Below are positions 9,883 to 18,569 of a stretch of 64,000 bases of DNA, piece by piece (within the stretch, counting starts at the first letter, position 1; the number at the start of each line of letters is the position of its first letter). The position numbers and the translations under genes are program-made. The notes beneath the pieces are model-generated. The model was not told the DNA's origin. It was given only the letters and a program-made list of their open reading frames with translations, and did no database searches. Source of the stretch: Rhizobium lusitanum (lineage in GTDB: Bacteria > Pseudomonadota > Alphaproteobacteria > Rhizobiales > Rhizobiaceae). Location of the stretch: positions 2,046,001-2,110,000 of the forward strand of contig NZ_CP050307.1 of the NCBI RefSeq assembly GCF_014189535.1. The letters are read 5' to 3'.

Positions 9883-10168
9883 TCAGATCAGCACAAATCG
9901 GCTAATCCGACGCCACCCTGGAAAACGAACTTGCGTGTTCATCAACGCGACGGCGTCCGGTAAATCGAGCTGCCTAACTTGATTGAAACCGCCATATTAT
10001 AACATCTAATTGCAAATCAACAAACAAAACCAAATACATTAAGTCACTCTCTAATTTTATTATATTTATTTCCACTCTAAACTGATGTAATAAGATTTAT
10101 TGTAGGGGTATTTCGGGGGAACTTACTTAACTTAGCGAATATATAAACTTTATGCTGGGGGAGATGGC

Positions 10169-10273
10169 ATGAGTTACTATTTTGAACGGGGGCGACCTTA
10201 TTCCCACTCTAGGAGGGCTCAGTATCGGTCTGGACCGATTTTGCGGACGGCGAGGGCGGATGCGGGGATATGA
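10169..10273 (+). CDS. 34-residue leader ORF overlapping the tandem hydrolase gene
   Basis: ATG at 10169 preceded by a GGGGGAG ribosome site (10157-10163) and ending in TGA at 10271-10273, which overlaps the ATG of the next gene (ATGA). The peptide is Arg/Tyr/Ser-rich (MSYYFERGRPYSHSRRAQYR...), with no signal peptide or membrane helix. The good ribosome site and the overlap suggest translational coupling. It may be a regulatory leader or an alternative 5' entry to the hydrolase; conservation has not been tested. Confidence 0.35.
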   Translation: MSYYFERGRPYSHSRRAQYRSGPILRTARADAGI

Positions 10274-11970
10274 TGGACGCGCATTTATCCCACAGGGGGC
10301 GGGGCCAGCTTGTCGCCGTTGCGTTCGAGGGGCATGCAGGAACCTTGCATTTGCCAGGGCAGGAGCGGATGCGCGCCAGCGTCGTGATCGTGCCCCCGCT
10401 CGGCCGTGACCGGATCTGGACCTATCGTGCCCTGTTCGAGTGGGCCAACATGCTTGCCCAGCACGGCTATGCGGTTCTGCGCTATGATCCGAGGCACGAA
10501 GGTGAATCCCTGTTCCTCAATGCCGGCGAAGAGACGGTAGCCAAATGGCTTGAAGGGGTCGAGCAGGCGGCTCGCTTTGTTCGTCAGATTTACGGCGAGC
10601 GCCCTGTGATTCTGAACGGCTTGCGTATTGGCGCGACCTTTGCCGGCAACCGAGTTGAGAAGGTGAAGCCTTCCGCCCTCGTGCTATGGGATCCTCTGTT
10701 CTCCGGACATCACTGGATAAGAGAACTGACGCTGGCGAATGTGATGATGAAGACCGCGCACACTCGCAGGGACGGGATGGAAGTCAACGGCTTGCATCTA
10801 CCCCCGGAAAGTCTCGCCCATTTGGAGCGTGTGGATATCCCGGCCCGCACAGACATATGGCCGTTCGTGCTTCTTTCGGGTCCGAGCGCGACTAAGTTGA
10901 TGAAAGCCCGCATTTGCCCAAATGCCGACCAAATCGAGTTCACCGGCTACGCGGACCTATTTAGAGATAGTTGCGCCAGCAAAGTCCCCTGGCAGCTTTT
11001 TTCGGAGACGCTTGATTGGCTTAATGCGAAGTTCCCCGTAGAAAATCACCCTTTTTCGCACATGCCCCTGCCGCCCGCGGTCTTGTCTGGTGGAGGTTGG
11101 CATGAACAAGGCGTGGAGTTTGGCGGCGGCTTGATGGGCGTTCTGTGCCTACCGACCGGCTCCTCGCCCCAGCGAAGCGTGATCTTTTGCAACACATCCG
11201 CCAACCCGCGGGCAGGCGATGGGAGTTTCACAACTCGCGCCTGCCGTGAGTTGGCAGAGCACAATCTTGCCACCTTAAGATTTGATTTCAGCGGATGCGG
11301 CGAGAGTCCGGCGCACGCGGCTGGCGGTTTCCATGTATACGAGACCTCGCGAACTGCGGAAGTGAATGAAGCTGCCCGTTTTCTGAGGGGACGGGGAATA
11401 TCCACCGTCGCCGTCGCCGGCGTGTGCGCTGGCGGCTATCATGCATTTAGGGCCTTGATCGAAAGCGAAGAAATTGATCAGGCTCTGCCGATCAACGCGT
11501 GGCTTAGCTGGACACCAGGTACGCCCCTTGACCGCCCCGAGCATATTGAAGCTATACGATCAGTTTATCTGAAGGTCCCAGCGGGGATACGCCAGCATCT
11601 TCGCTTCCGCCACAAAATACGGTCTTTCTTAATGCCTAAATGGGCGCTCATCAAACATGTCCTACGTCCTGGCCGAGCTGCTGAGACCGTGCGCGCTGAG
11701 CTTCAGAAAGTACTTCGGCGAAACAGGAAGCTCAATCTCATCATGTGGAATGATGACAAGGCCTTAGAGGGTATGGTCAATTTTGGTCCTCGAGGGCGTT
11801 GGCTAAGCACCCAGCCCGGGGCGAGCCTGTCGCTTTTGCCGGACATCGATCATGCCGTCGTGGTGCAGCACAGCCAGACTATCGTCATTTCCGAGCTTCT
11901 TCGGCTTCTGGGGTTTCAGCCTGCACAATCGCGGCCAACCATGGCCAGGAACAAAAGTGCATCAGATTAA
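10270..11970 (+). CDS. Tandem alpha/beta-hydrolase protein, Cys nucleophile in second domain
   Basis: 566 residues made of two alpha/beta-hydrolase folds in series. Domain 1 (about 1-255) keeps the strand pattern (ASVVIVPPLG, LRYDPRHEGES), but its nucleophile elbow reads GLRIG (117-121) with Arg in place of Ser. Domain 2 (about 275-550) has DFSGCGES and the elbow GVCAG (384-388) with Cys386 as nucleophile, a plausible acid in WNDDKALEG and His in PDIDHAVV. Domain 1 therefore looks catalytically dead, and domain 2 could work as a dienelactone-hydrolase-like Cys enzyme. There is no signal peptide. Paired hydrolases of this general kind occur in exopolysaccharide/exosortase loci, but no exosortase is present here, so the substrate is unknown. 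It is flanked by oppositely oriented IS6 relics. Confidence 0.8.
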   Translation: MMDAHLSHRGRGQLVAVAFEGHAGTLHLPGQERMRASVVIVPPLGRDRIWTYRALFEWANMLAQHGYAVLRYDPRHEGESLFLNAGEETVAKWLEGVEQAARFVRQIYGERPVILNGLRIGATFAGNRVEKVKPSALVLWDPLFSGHHWIRELTLANVMMKTAHTRRDGMEVNGLHLPPESLAHLERVDIPARTDIWPFVLLSGPSATKLMKARICPNADQIEFTGYADLFRDSCASKVPWQLFSETLDWLNAKFPVENHPFSHMPLPPAVLSGGGWHEQGVEFGGGLMGVLCLPTGSSPQRSVIFCNTSANPRAGDGSFTTRACRELAEHNLATLRFDFSGCGESPAHAAGGFHVYETSRTAEVNEAARFLRGRGISTVAVAGVCAGGYHAFRALIESEEIDQALPINAWLSWTPGTPLDRPEHIEAIRSVYLKVPAGIRQHLRFRHKIRSFLMPKWALIKHVLRPGRAAETVRAELQKVLRRNRKLNLIMWNDDKALEGMVNFGPRGRWLSTQPGASLSLLPDIDHAVVVQHSQTIVISELLRLLGFQPAQSRPTMARNKSASD

Positions 11971-12055
11971 GCGATAACAAACAACGGCATGGTCAACTTA
12001 ACGGCCTTTGGAGATTGATCTGGGAAGATGCGACACGACCCGCCGCCCTGATCCA

Positions 12056-12240
12056 CTGTACCGTCGCCATCGATTTTCAGCCGATGTGATCGCTCATACC
12101 GTCTGGCTTTATTTCCGGTTCCCGCTCAGCTTGCGCATGGTCGAGGACCTGCTGGCGGCTCGTGATATCATTGTCTCACACCAGACGATCCGCCTGTGGG
12201 CGAAGAAATTCGGAAGGCAATTCGCCAACGTTTTTTTTGC
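12056..12240 (+). mobile_element. IS6-family transposase N-terminal fragment
   Basis: Reads YRRHRFSADVIAHTVWLY, then LRMVEDLLAARDIIVS and TIRLWAKKFGRQFAN, the N-terminal helix-turn-helix portion of IS6-family transposases. It stops abruptly after about 60 codons with no catalytic domain. Its orientation is opposite to the relic at 9399-9882, and it retains the segment which that copy has lost. The flanks 11971-12055 and 12241-12404 hold no gene. Confidence 0.75.
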
Positions 12241-12404
12241 CGTGATGCTCAAGATGTTTGACTGTCACGACCGATGTTCTTGCTCCCTCTCCCGATTCTC
12301 CTTGCCGGCGTTTGTGCACTCTCAGTCAAAACTGATTGCAGAAGTAGACGCGACGGCTCCGGCACTTTCGGCCATGATATCCCTCAAGGGTGAGAGGAGA
12401 CATC

Positions 12405-13196
12405 ATGCGTTTCAAGAACAAGACAACCTTGATCACGGGCGGAGGAACTGGAATCGGAGCGGCGGTAGCGCGCCGCATTCGATCGGAGGGTGGCAATGTC
12501 GCACTCCTGGGGCGGCGCCCGGAGCCACTTCACGCCATTGCCGAGGAGATCGGTGCAACCGTCGTTGCGGCTGACGCAGCGGACAGCGCCAGCATGAAAG
12601 CCGCCGTCGTAACGGTCGTCGAGGCGTTCGGCGGACTGGATATCCTCGTTGCCAATGCTGGCGGCCATGGCGTCGGCCCGACGATCAGCATGTCGGACGA
12701 GACCTGGGATATGGCCATCAGGCTCAATCTCAACACGGCCTTCGTCAGTGCGCGCGAGACGCTGCCCCACCTGATCGAGAGCAAAGGCAATATCGTCGTG
12801 CTTGCCTCGATCGCCGGGCTTTTCGCCGGTCCCGATGCCGCAGGCTACGTCACCATGAAACATGGTTGTATCGGTCTGGCGAAATCGCTGGCCCGAGACT
12901 ATGGCCGTTTTGGCGTCAGGACCAACACCGTTTGCCCCGGCTGGGTGACAACGGCAATGGCCGACGAGCAAATGGAATTCATCGTGGAAAAATTCAAGCT
13001 GAAGAGCATCGAGGAGGCCTATGCCCTGGTGACGAAGGACGTTCCGCTTGGGCGCCCGGCCATGGCCGAAGATGTCGCCAATGCTGTCTGCTTCCTGGCA
13101 TCGACGGAAGCGGCGATGATCAACGGCGCCATACTGACGGTCGACGGCGGAGCCGGAACTGTCGATCTGCCCACGCTCGCATTCGCCGAACACTGA
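12405..13196 (+). CDS. SDR-family oxidoreductase
   Basis: 263-residue classical short-chain dehydrogenase. The ATG at 12405 is preferred over the upstream GTG at 12390 because GAGAGGAGA sits just before it. Cofactor motif TGGGTGIG near residues 10-17, NAGG near 85, catalytic Ser in LASIAG and the YVTMK (YxxxK) pair, then PGWVTT and a C-terminal NGAILTVDGG. NAD(P)-dependent alcohol/ketone oxidoreduction is expected; the substrate is unknown. It begins a short plus-strand operon with moaF (12-bp gap) and the SnoaL-like gene. Confidence 0.88.
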   Translation: MRFKNKTTLITGGGTGIGAAVARRIRSEGGNVALLGRRPEPLHAIAEEIGATVVAADAADSASMKAAVVTVVEAFGGLDILVANAGGHGVGPTISMSDETWDMAIRLNLNTAFVSARETLPHLIESKGNIVVLASIAGLFAGPDAAGYVTMKHGCIGLAKSLARDYGRFGVRTNTVCPGWVTTAMADEQMEFIVEKFKLKSIEEAYALVTKDVPLGRPAMAEDVANAVCFLASTEAAMINGAILTVDGGAGTVDLPTLAFAEH

Positions 13197-13208
13197 GGAG
13201 GAAACATC

Positions 13209-13988
13209 ATGAATCAGAATCCGAAAGACTGGAAAACCTACGATCAGTTTGCATACGGGATCGACACCAACCGTTTGCCGGCGACGAATGCCCTTTCCGG
13301 CTCATCCCACAAGATTGCTTTTGACGACGGCCGCAAGCTGGACCTCGTCTTCTCGAAGGGGAAGGTCCAGTGGTCCGACGGCAAAAACAGCGCAACCGAG
13401 AAGGTTGAAGTCATCGAGGTCGCGCCCGATACCTTCTTCGTCGAAATCATCTTCGCGGATCAGCCCAAGGAAGCCGAAACCTTGATCCTCAATGTCTCCA
13501 GCCGCCGCGTTCTCTCGATCTATTCGATCGTGCGCGAAAAGGAGCAAACCTTGGGCGAACCGCAGGTGGGCCAGATTTTTCGGCCAGGCATCATTGAAGG
13601 CGGTGCGGTCAGCGGGCCCAAACCGGTCGAAAGCCGTGATCTGATCGGGCTGCGGGCCCATTTCACTTATAGCCCGAACCACGTCTACGAACACACTTAC
13701 CTCTCGTCGCAGCGCTATGCATGGCAGTGCCTGATCGGCGTTCAGCGTGGCCACGGCGACGTCGACCTAACCACCACCTACAAGTTCGACGAGGACCAGT
13801 ACATCTTCACGTTCCGCGAGTTCAAGATCGCGGTCGCGTCGACATTCTTCTACAATTTCAAAGATATGCGTTCGACCGGAAAATTCCTCGGCATCGCCGG
13901 CGACGGCCACATCCAAAACTCCCCGGCCGGCGCCTTCATACGCAAGGCATCGATGACCTACTATCTTCCCGGTCAGGAACCGGTCTGA
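13209..13988 (+). CDS. moaF: MoaF-family protein
   Basis: 259 residues with two related beta-barrel-like halves, matching the MoaF N- and C-terminal domain pair (first half around FDDGRKLDLVFSKGKVQW, second around VYEHTYLSSQRYAWQCL and MRSTGKFLGIAGDGHI). From family knowledge, MoaF belongs to the monoamine (tyramine) regulon of Klebsiella; the name does not reflect a proven molybdenum-cofactor role. A strong GAGGAGGAA ribosome site precedes the ATG. Lying between an SDR and a SnoaL-like gene, and near a FeaR-like regulator and the hpa genes, it fits aromatic amine or alcohol metabolism, but its biochemical activity is unknown. Confidence 0.82.
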   Translation: MNQNPKDWKTYDQFAYGIDTNRLPATNALSGSSHKIAFDDGRKLDLVFSKGKVQWSDGKNSATEKVEVIEVAPDTFFVEIIFADQPKEAETLILNVSSRRVLSIYSIVREKEQTLGEPQVGQIFRPGIIEGGAVSGPKPVESRDLIGLRAHFTYSPNHVYEHTYLSSQRYAWQCLIGVQRGHGDVDLTTTYKFDEDQYIFTFREFKIAVASTFFYNFKDMRSTGKFLGIAGDGHIQNSPAGAFIRKASMTYYLPGQEPV

Positions 13989-13999
13989 GAGGAACGGCA

Positions 14000-14389
14000 A
14001 TGCGCACAGCATATGAAATCGTGAAGGCACACTACGATGCCAACGAACGCCGGGATATGGACGGCATGCTTGCCGACATAGCGCCCGACTGCCGATGGAC
14101 GGAGATGGATGGCTTTCCCTGCGCCGGCACCTATGTCGGCCCGCAAGAGGTTTTCAAGAACGTCTTCCAGGCGCTGGGTGACATCTTCGAGGGCTATAAC
14201 TTCAAGCTGGACCGACTGCTGGACGCCGGCAGCGACGTGATCGGCATCGGCGATTATGCCGGAACTCACAAGGAGACCGGGAAGCCCTTCAAGGCGCGTG
14301 TCGTCCATGTCTGGGGCGTCGCGGACGGCAAGATCCGGCGCTTCGAGCAGTTTACCGATACGCTGCGTGTGGCAGAAGCAATGAAATGA
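14000..14389 (+). CDS. SnoaL-like/NTF2-fold polyketide-cyclase-type protein
   Basis: 129 residues with the NTF2-like pattern: an N-terminal helix (YEIVKAHYDANERRDMDGML), a central GTYVGPQEVF, and paired beta strands ending in the Gly-Asp-Gly-Lys turn and RFEQFTDTLRVAEAM. Such proteins act as small isomerases, cyclases or ligand binders. It follows moaF by 11 bases with an AGAGGAA ribosome site, so it is co-transcribed. Function unknown. It converges on the AraC gene on the opposite strand. Confidence 0.78.
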   Translation: MRTAYEIVKAHYDANERRDMDGMLADIAPDCRWTEMDGFPCAGTYVGPQEVFKNVFQALGDIFEGYNFKLDRLLDAGSDVIGIGDYAGTHKETGKPFKARVVHVWGVADGKIRRFEQFTDTLRVAEAMK

Positions 14390-14425
14390 ACTCTGAGACC
14401 GGCCCATGACGACAGGGGCCGGATT

Positions 14426-15367
14426 TCACGGAGCATCGACCTTTCGCCATTCGGATGGGGAAAGCGCGTAGCGACCACGAAATGCCCGCGAGAAATGGGC
14501 ACTCGAAGAGAAGCCGAGCGCAAAGGCAATCTCGGAGATTTCGCCCGGACGGCATGTTGCGTCCCGTAGCCGGGACGCGGCTTTTTCCAACCGCAGGCTC
14601 CAGATATAGTCGGCGGGCGTCGTCTCCTCGACCTCGAACGCACGATAGACATAGCGCACGGAACACCCCATCCGGCGGGCAATCATACCGACATCGAGAT
14701 CCGGCCGTGAAACATTATCCGAGACAAAGTCCTTCACTCGCCGCCTTAGCAAATCGAGGGAATGGGCGTTTGATCGCTCATGCCGCGGATCGCCGCGGAT
14801 CATCGTCCGAACGAGTTCGATCATCGTCTGGCCGAGGCTTGCGCGCGTTGTGTCGTCCAACTCCCCGATCTCCCGGATTGTCGAATCCATCAGCGACAGC
14901 AGGATGCGCCGCATCCCCGCGTGCTCGGGCATCGCGACAAACGGCTCCGTCAGCCGGATAACCGCTGCAGCCGGTAAAGCGCGACGGGGCAATTGCAGGA
15001 GAAGCAGGCGAACGGCCGTTCTATTGGTCAGCATATAGGGGCGGCTCGGATCATAAATGACCGCAGCATCGGCGCCAATGGGAGCGTTGCGGCCATTTTG
15101 AATGAGGGAGGAACGACCGTGTGTCTGGATGATCAATTTGATGGCGTCGGGATTGTCCGAACCGAGGGCCACCCGTTCGCCGGAAACAGTATGCGTATCC
15201 GCTTCCAGCCGTGTCAGGCGACAGGAACCAAGCATTGCCGACACCAGTCGGCTCTTCTCTTCATTGCCGCATTGAAAATCAAGCCGCACATTGCCAAACA
15301 AACTGCGGGCAACGCCGGCAAGATCCCTGCCCCTCGCAACTTCGACGGATGAGAAAACCGATACCAT
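14426..15367 (-). CDS. AraC-family regulator with AraC-binding-like N-domain
   Basis: 313 residues. The N-terminal half resembles the FeaR/NtxR-type ligand domain (DAAVIYDPSRPYML, then LLLLQLPRRAL). The C-terminal double helix-turn-helix spans about 210-310 (DVGMIARRMGCSVRYVYRAF and ISEIAFALGFSSSAHFSRAFRGRY). It has an excellent GAGGAGGGC ribosome site and starts 10 bases after the upstream SDR stop, so it is probably the last gene of the long minus-strand transport and oxidation operon. Likely an inducer-dependent activator of that operon or of the SDR/moaF unit. Confidence 0.87.
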   Translation of the reverse strand: MVSVFSSVEVARGRDLAGVARSLFGNVRLDFQCGNEEKSRLVSAMLGSCRLTRLEADTHTVSGERVALGSDNPDAIKLIIQTHGRSSLIQNGRNAPIGADAAVIYDPSRPYMLTNRTAVRLLLLQLPRRALPAAAVIRLTEPFVAMPEHAGMRRILLSLMDSTIREIGELDDTTRASLGQTMIELVRTMIRGDPRHERSNAHSLDLLRRRVKDFVSDNVSRPDLDVGMIARRMGCSVRYVYRAFEVEETTPADYIWSLRLEKAASRLRDATCRPGEISEIAFALGFSSSAHFSRAFRGRYALSPSEWRKVDAP

Positions 15368-15377
15368 GATGCCCTCC

Positions 15378-16094
15378 TCATGAGATCAGATAGCCGCCGT
15401 CGACCGGCAGGCAGACGCCGGTTATGTAAGCCGCTGCCTCCGACGAGAGGAAGACGATCGCGTCGGCGACCTCCGCCGCCTCGCCCCATCGCCCGGCCGG
15501 TATGCGGTTACGTATTGGCGTCGAGACGACCTCATCGGCAAACAAGGCGCGGCTGAGCGGCGTTGCGATCCAGCCCGGCGCAACAGCATTGACGCGAATG
15601 TTCGCCGCCGCATATTCCTGCGCCATCGACTTGGTCAATTGCACGATCGCTCCTTTGCTCGCCGAGTAGCCCGGCCGATCGGCTGCACCGAAAGTCGAAT
15701 ACATGGAGGCGATATTGATGATGGACGATCCAGCCTTCATCCTGCCGCGGCTCAAGCGGCAGCAATCCATGACGGACGTCAGGTTGATCGCGATCACCTC
15801 GTCGAACTTATCTTTCTGCCATTCGTCGCGATCGCGACTGACGCCGGTGCAGTTTACGAGGACATCGATCTGATCGAGAGTTGCAAAGAAATCCTCGAGA
15901 GCACCGGGCTGAAGGACGTTGACGTCCCGGCTCTCGATCCGCTCGCTGCGTGGTCCGCCGGAGGCGCCAAGGCCGCAACAGACAACCCGGGCGCCCAGTC
16001 CGGCAAAACGCTCAGCCGTAGCAGCCCCGATGCCTGATGTTCCACCAGGGATGACGACCGTACGGCCGACAAAGAGATCATTGGCAAAGGTCAT
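15378..16094 (-). CDS. SDR-family oxidoreductase in the Liv/GMC operon
   Basis: About 238 residues. Three in-frame starts (GTG-ATG-ATG) follow AAGGAG; the third ATG (16094) has the best spacing. Cofactor motif PGGTSGIG, catalytic Ser in NIASMYS, YSASK pair, PGWIATP and C-terminal GVCLPVDGG. A classical NAD(P)-dependent dehydrogenase, possibly acting on an alcohol or ketone intermediate made or imported by the operon. It lies 15 bases downstream of livF. Confidence 0.87.
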   Translation of the reverse strand: MTFANDLFVGRTVVIPGGTSGIGAATAERFAGLGARVVCCGLGASGGPRSERIESRDVNVLQPGALEDFFATLDQIDVLVNCTGVSRDRDEWQKDKFDEVIAINLTSVMDCCRLSRGRMKAGSSIINIASMYSTFGAADRPGYSASKGAIVQLTKSMAQEYAAANIRVNAVAPGWIATPLSRALFADEVVSTPIRNRIPAGRWGEAAEVADAIVFLSSEAAAYITGVCLPVDGGYLIS

Positions 16095-16109
16095 CATCAC
16101 TCCTTGAGT

Positions 16110-16829
16110 TCAACTGGCAAGATAGGCGCCATGAAGGATTTCGGGCTGGGCCTTCAATGTCGCGGAGGTGCCGTCATAGACCAGCCGGCCGCGTTCCAGG
16201 ACCATCGCATGGGCGGCAAGGTCGAGAGCGAGATTGGCGAACTGTTCGATCAGAAGGACGCCGATATCGTTTTGGGCTGCAATCTTCAACGCTTCCGCCA
16301 GTCGCTTGACGACGGCCGGCGCAAGCCCGAGCGAAAGCTCATCGACGATCATGAAGTGCGGCCTGGCGATGAATGCCTGCGCCATCGCGACCATCTGCTT
16401 CTGTCCCCCTGAGAGATCAGAAGCCAGCTGGCGTTTGCGCTGGGAGAGTTCCGGAAATATCTCATACGCTCTTTCCAGACCATCGCGGCGGGCAGATGGC
16501 GACCCGTCGAGGGCGGCGACGAGGATATTGTCTTCCACCGAAAGCTGGCCGAGCACCCGATGCCCCTCCGGCACCAGCGCGATGCCGGTCCGGCGGATGC
16601 GATCTGGCGACAACCCATTCAGCGACACCTCGTCGAGCCGCATCGCGCCACCGACGGCCGGCAGGACGCCAGCGAGCGCCATGACGGTGCTGGACTTGCC
16701 GGCGCCGTTGGCTCCCAGCAATGCCGTGATTTCTCCGCTCCGGATTGAAAAGGAGAGATCGTGAATGACCCGTTTTCCGCCGCGCTCGACGGCAAGATTT
16801 TCGACAACCACCGATGAGATCGCCGCCAT
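16110..16829 (-). CDS. Branched-chain-type ABC transporter ATPase (LivF-like)
   Basis: 239 residues. The ATG at 16829 lies one base after the LivG stop; longer readings run back inside livG. Walker A GANGAGKSS, signature LSGGQKQ, Walker B HFMIVDE and the LivF-typical ALVPEGH segment are all present. It drives import through the adjacent LivH/LivM permeases. Such HAAT-family importers often carry aromatic acids as well as amino acids in soil bacteria. Confidence 0.92.
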   Translation of the reverse strand: MAAISSVVVENLAVERGGKRVIHDLSFSIRSGEITALLGANGAGKSSTVMALAGVLPAVGGAMRLDEVSLNGLSPDRIRRTGIALVPEGHRVLGQLSVEDNILVAALDGSPSARRDGLERAYEIFPELSQRKRQLASDLSGGQKQMVAMAQAFIARPHFMIVDELSLGLAPAVVKRLAEALKIAAQNDIGVLLIEQFANLALDLAAHAMVLERGRLVYDGTSATLKAQPEILHGAYLAS

Positions 16830-16830
16830 C

Positions 16831-17535
16831 TCAGAATTCCCCCAGATAGGCGCGCCGGACATTCGGGTCGGCAAGCACGATTTCCGTCGGCCCCAGCGCC
16901 AGCAGCTTTCCGTAGTCGAGCACCATCGTCTCGCTGCACATGGCACGAATGAGCTCGACGTCATGGTCGATCACCAATATCTGCGCCCCGATTTCGCTCG
17001 GGATACGCAAGACGAGTTCCCGAAACATGTTTCCCTCTTCTTCGGTCAGGCCAGCCGCGGGCTCGTCCAGCAGAATGAGTTTGGGATTTCCGATGACGCA
17101 TTTGCCGAGCTCGACCAACCGGCGCTGGAAGAGATTGAGCGACTGGCCTAACTTGTCGGCAACGCTTCGAAGACCGGTGAACACAAGTGCCGCATCAACC
17201 GCCGCCGCATGATGGAGCGGCGCCACCACATGATCGGCGATCGCCGCGAGATTGTTCGATACCGTCAAATCCTCGACGACCTGCTCTGTCTGGAAAGATC
17301 GGCGGAGACCGGCGCGCACGCGCTGCAGCGGAGCCATCTTCAACAGCTGATCGCCATTCAGCGCGACGCTGCCTTGAACCGGCGTGACGAAGCCGGAGAG
17401 AACATTGAGGAGGGTCGTCTTCCCCGCGCCGTTCGGGCCGATCAGCCCGGCAACAGGTGCCGTAAGTGTCGCGGTCAATTCATTGATCGGCCTGAATCCG
17501 CCGAACTGCACGACAAGATTGTCGATGGCGATCAT
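16831..17535 (-). CDS. Branched-chain-type ABC transporter ATPase (LivG-like)
   Basis: 234 residues. Walker A GPNGAGKTT and Walker B LILLDEPAAGL are intact, with a switch His in VIDHD. The C-loop region reads LNLFQRRLVELGK instead of a clear LSGGQ; LivG proteins are often loose here, but this is further diverged than usual. The start overlaps the LivM stop by four bases (ATGA). Confidence 0.9.
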   Translation of the reverse strand: MIAIDNLVVQFGGFRPINELTATLTAPVAGLIGPNGAGKTTLLNVLSGFVTPVQGSVALNGDQLLKMAPLQRVRAGLRRSFQTEQVVEDLTVSNNLAAIADHVVAPLHHAAAVDAALVFTGLRSVADKLGQSLNLFQRRLVELGKCVIGNPKLILLDEPAAGLTEEEGNMFRELVLRIPSEIGAQILVIDHDVELIRAMCSETMVLDYGKLLALGPTEIVLADPNVRRAYLGEF

Positions 17536-18569
17536 CGCGCCCTCTCCTTTGTCGAACGGAATTGCAGTCTGGTGATGAGAGAAGCGATCTGTCCGGCAAT
17601 GCCAGCGGGCGCAGTTGCCAGTGCTTGGAACAGCGCGATGCCGAAAATACCGATGGTGACGTAGCCGTCGATACCGAGATCGGTCAGCAATGCCGGCACC
17701 GCACGCAGCAGCAGCCCGGCAATCAGCGCCCCATACCAGTTATAAGCGCCGCCGACGATCGCAAGCGCGAAGAGGTTCAAGCTCTCGAAAGCGCCAAAGG
17801 CGCGGCCATCAAGCTGGCCAACATTTCCGGCGAGCAGCGCGCCGGCGATGCCTGCAAGAAAGCCACTGAGCGCGAAGGCCCATGCCTTGTAGGTCAACAC
17901 ATTGACACCACTTGCGATGGCGACTGTTTCGCCTTTGCGGATCAGAGCCCAGGCACGACCGGGGCGCCCCAGCTTGTGCCATTGCGCAATCAGCAGACCG
18001 ATCGTCGCGGCAAGGCAAACATAGAGGAAATAGGCGACCGCTCCGTCGGCAGTTCCAGGCCGGGAGAGCATGGCACGACCGGAGCCGTCGGCCCGCCCGA
18101 GAAAGCCGTCGCCGCCGTCGGGAAAGCCCCAGGCGCTGATAATGATCTGGAATGCGCCCGCCAGCATGAGCGTGACGAGGGCAAGATACAGCCCCTTCAG
18201 ACGCAGCGCGGGTAGGCCGAAGGCAAGGCCGACAACGGAAGCAACGACACCTCCGGCCAGCAGACTCACTTCGAATGGCGGGTGAAAGGCGTGACCTACG
18301 CGAAGCGTTACCCAGCCGCCGACCCCGACAAGCGCGAATTGGCAGAGCGAGACGAGGCCGAGCTGACCATAGAGGATCGCCAGACCCGCGACCGAAAGCG
18401 AGAGCGCCACCGCGGACGTTGCCGCCGATAGCCAGTAGGAATTGGCGAGGCACATGACCACAGCTGCAAACACGGCCATCGTCGCGGGAATATTAAGAAG
18501 CTGTTTCGGAAAGCGCGCCACCAGGACGCGCTCTGGCAATGCCTGCATTGTCTGTTGCGAAATCATCAT
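17532..18569 (-). CDS. Branched-chain-type ABC transporter permease (LivM-like)
   Basis: 345 residues from the ATG at 18569, which overlaps the LivH stop (ATGA); upstream in-frame codons lie inside livH. About nine to ten hydrophobic helices. The family loop is recognisable in GLPALRLKGLYLALVTL, and the EAA-like ALSGFLAGIAGAL segment and IVGGAYNWYGALIAGL follow. It forms the import channel together with LivH. Confidence 0.91.
   Translation of the reverse strand: MMISQQTMQALPERVLVARFPKQLLNIPATMAVFAAVVMCLANSYWLSAATSAVALSLSVAGLAILYGQLGLVSLCQFALVGVGGWVTLRVGHAFHPPFEVSLLAGGVVASVVGLAFGLPALRLKGLYLALVTLMLAGAFQIIISAWGFPDGGDGFLGRADGSGRAMLSRPGTADGAVAYFLYVCLAATIGLLIAQWHKLGRPGRAWALIRKGETVAIASGVNVLTYKAWAFALSGFLAGIAGALLAGNVGQLDGRAFGAFESLNLFALAIVGGAYNWYGALIAGLLLRAVPALLTDLGIDGYVTIGIFGIALFQALATAPAGIAGQIASLITRLQFRSTKERAR

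Noticed and set aside
9209..10168. Complete insertion sequence
   Set aside because: The transposase is missing two internal segments and changes frame, and no paired terminal repeats were found; only a relic is claimed.
13209..13988. Molybdenum cofactor biosynthesis role for MoaF
   Set aside because: The name comes from the monoamine regulon; no other cofactor-synthesis gene is nearby.
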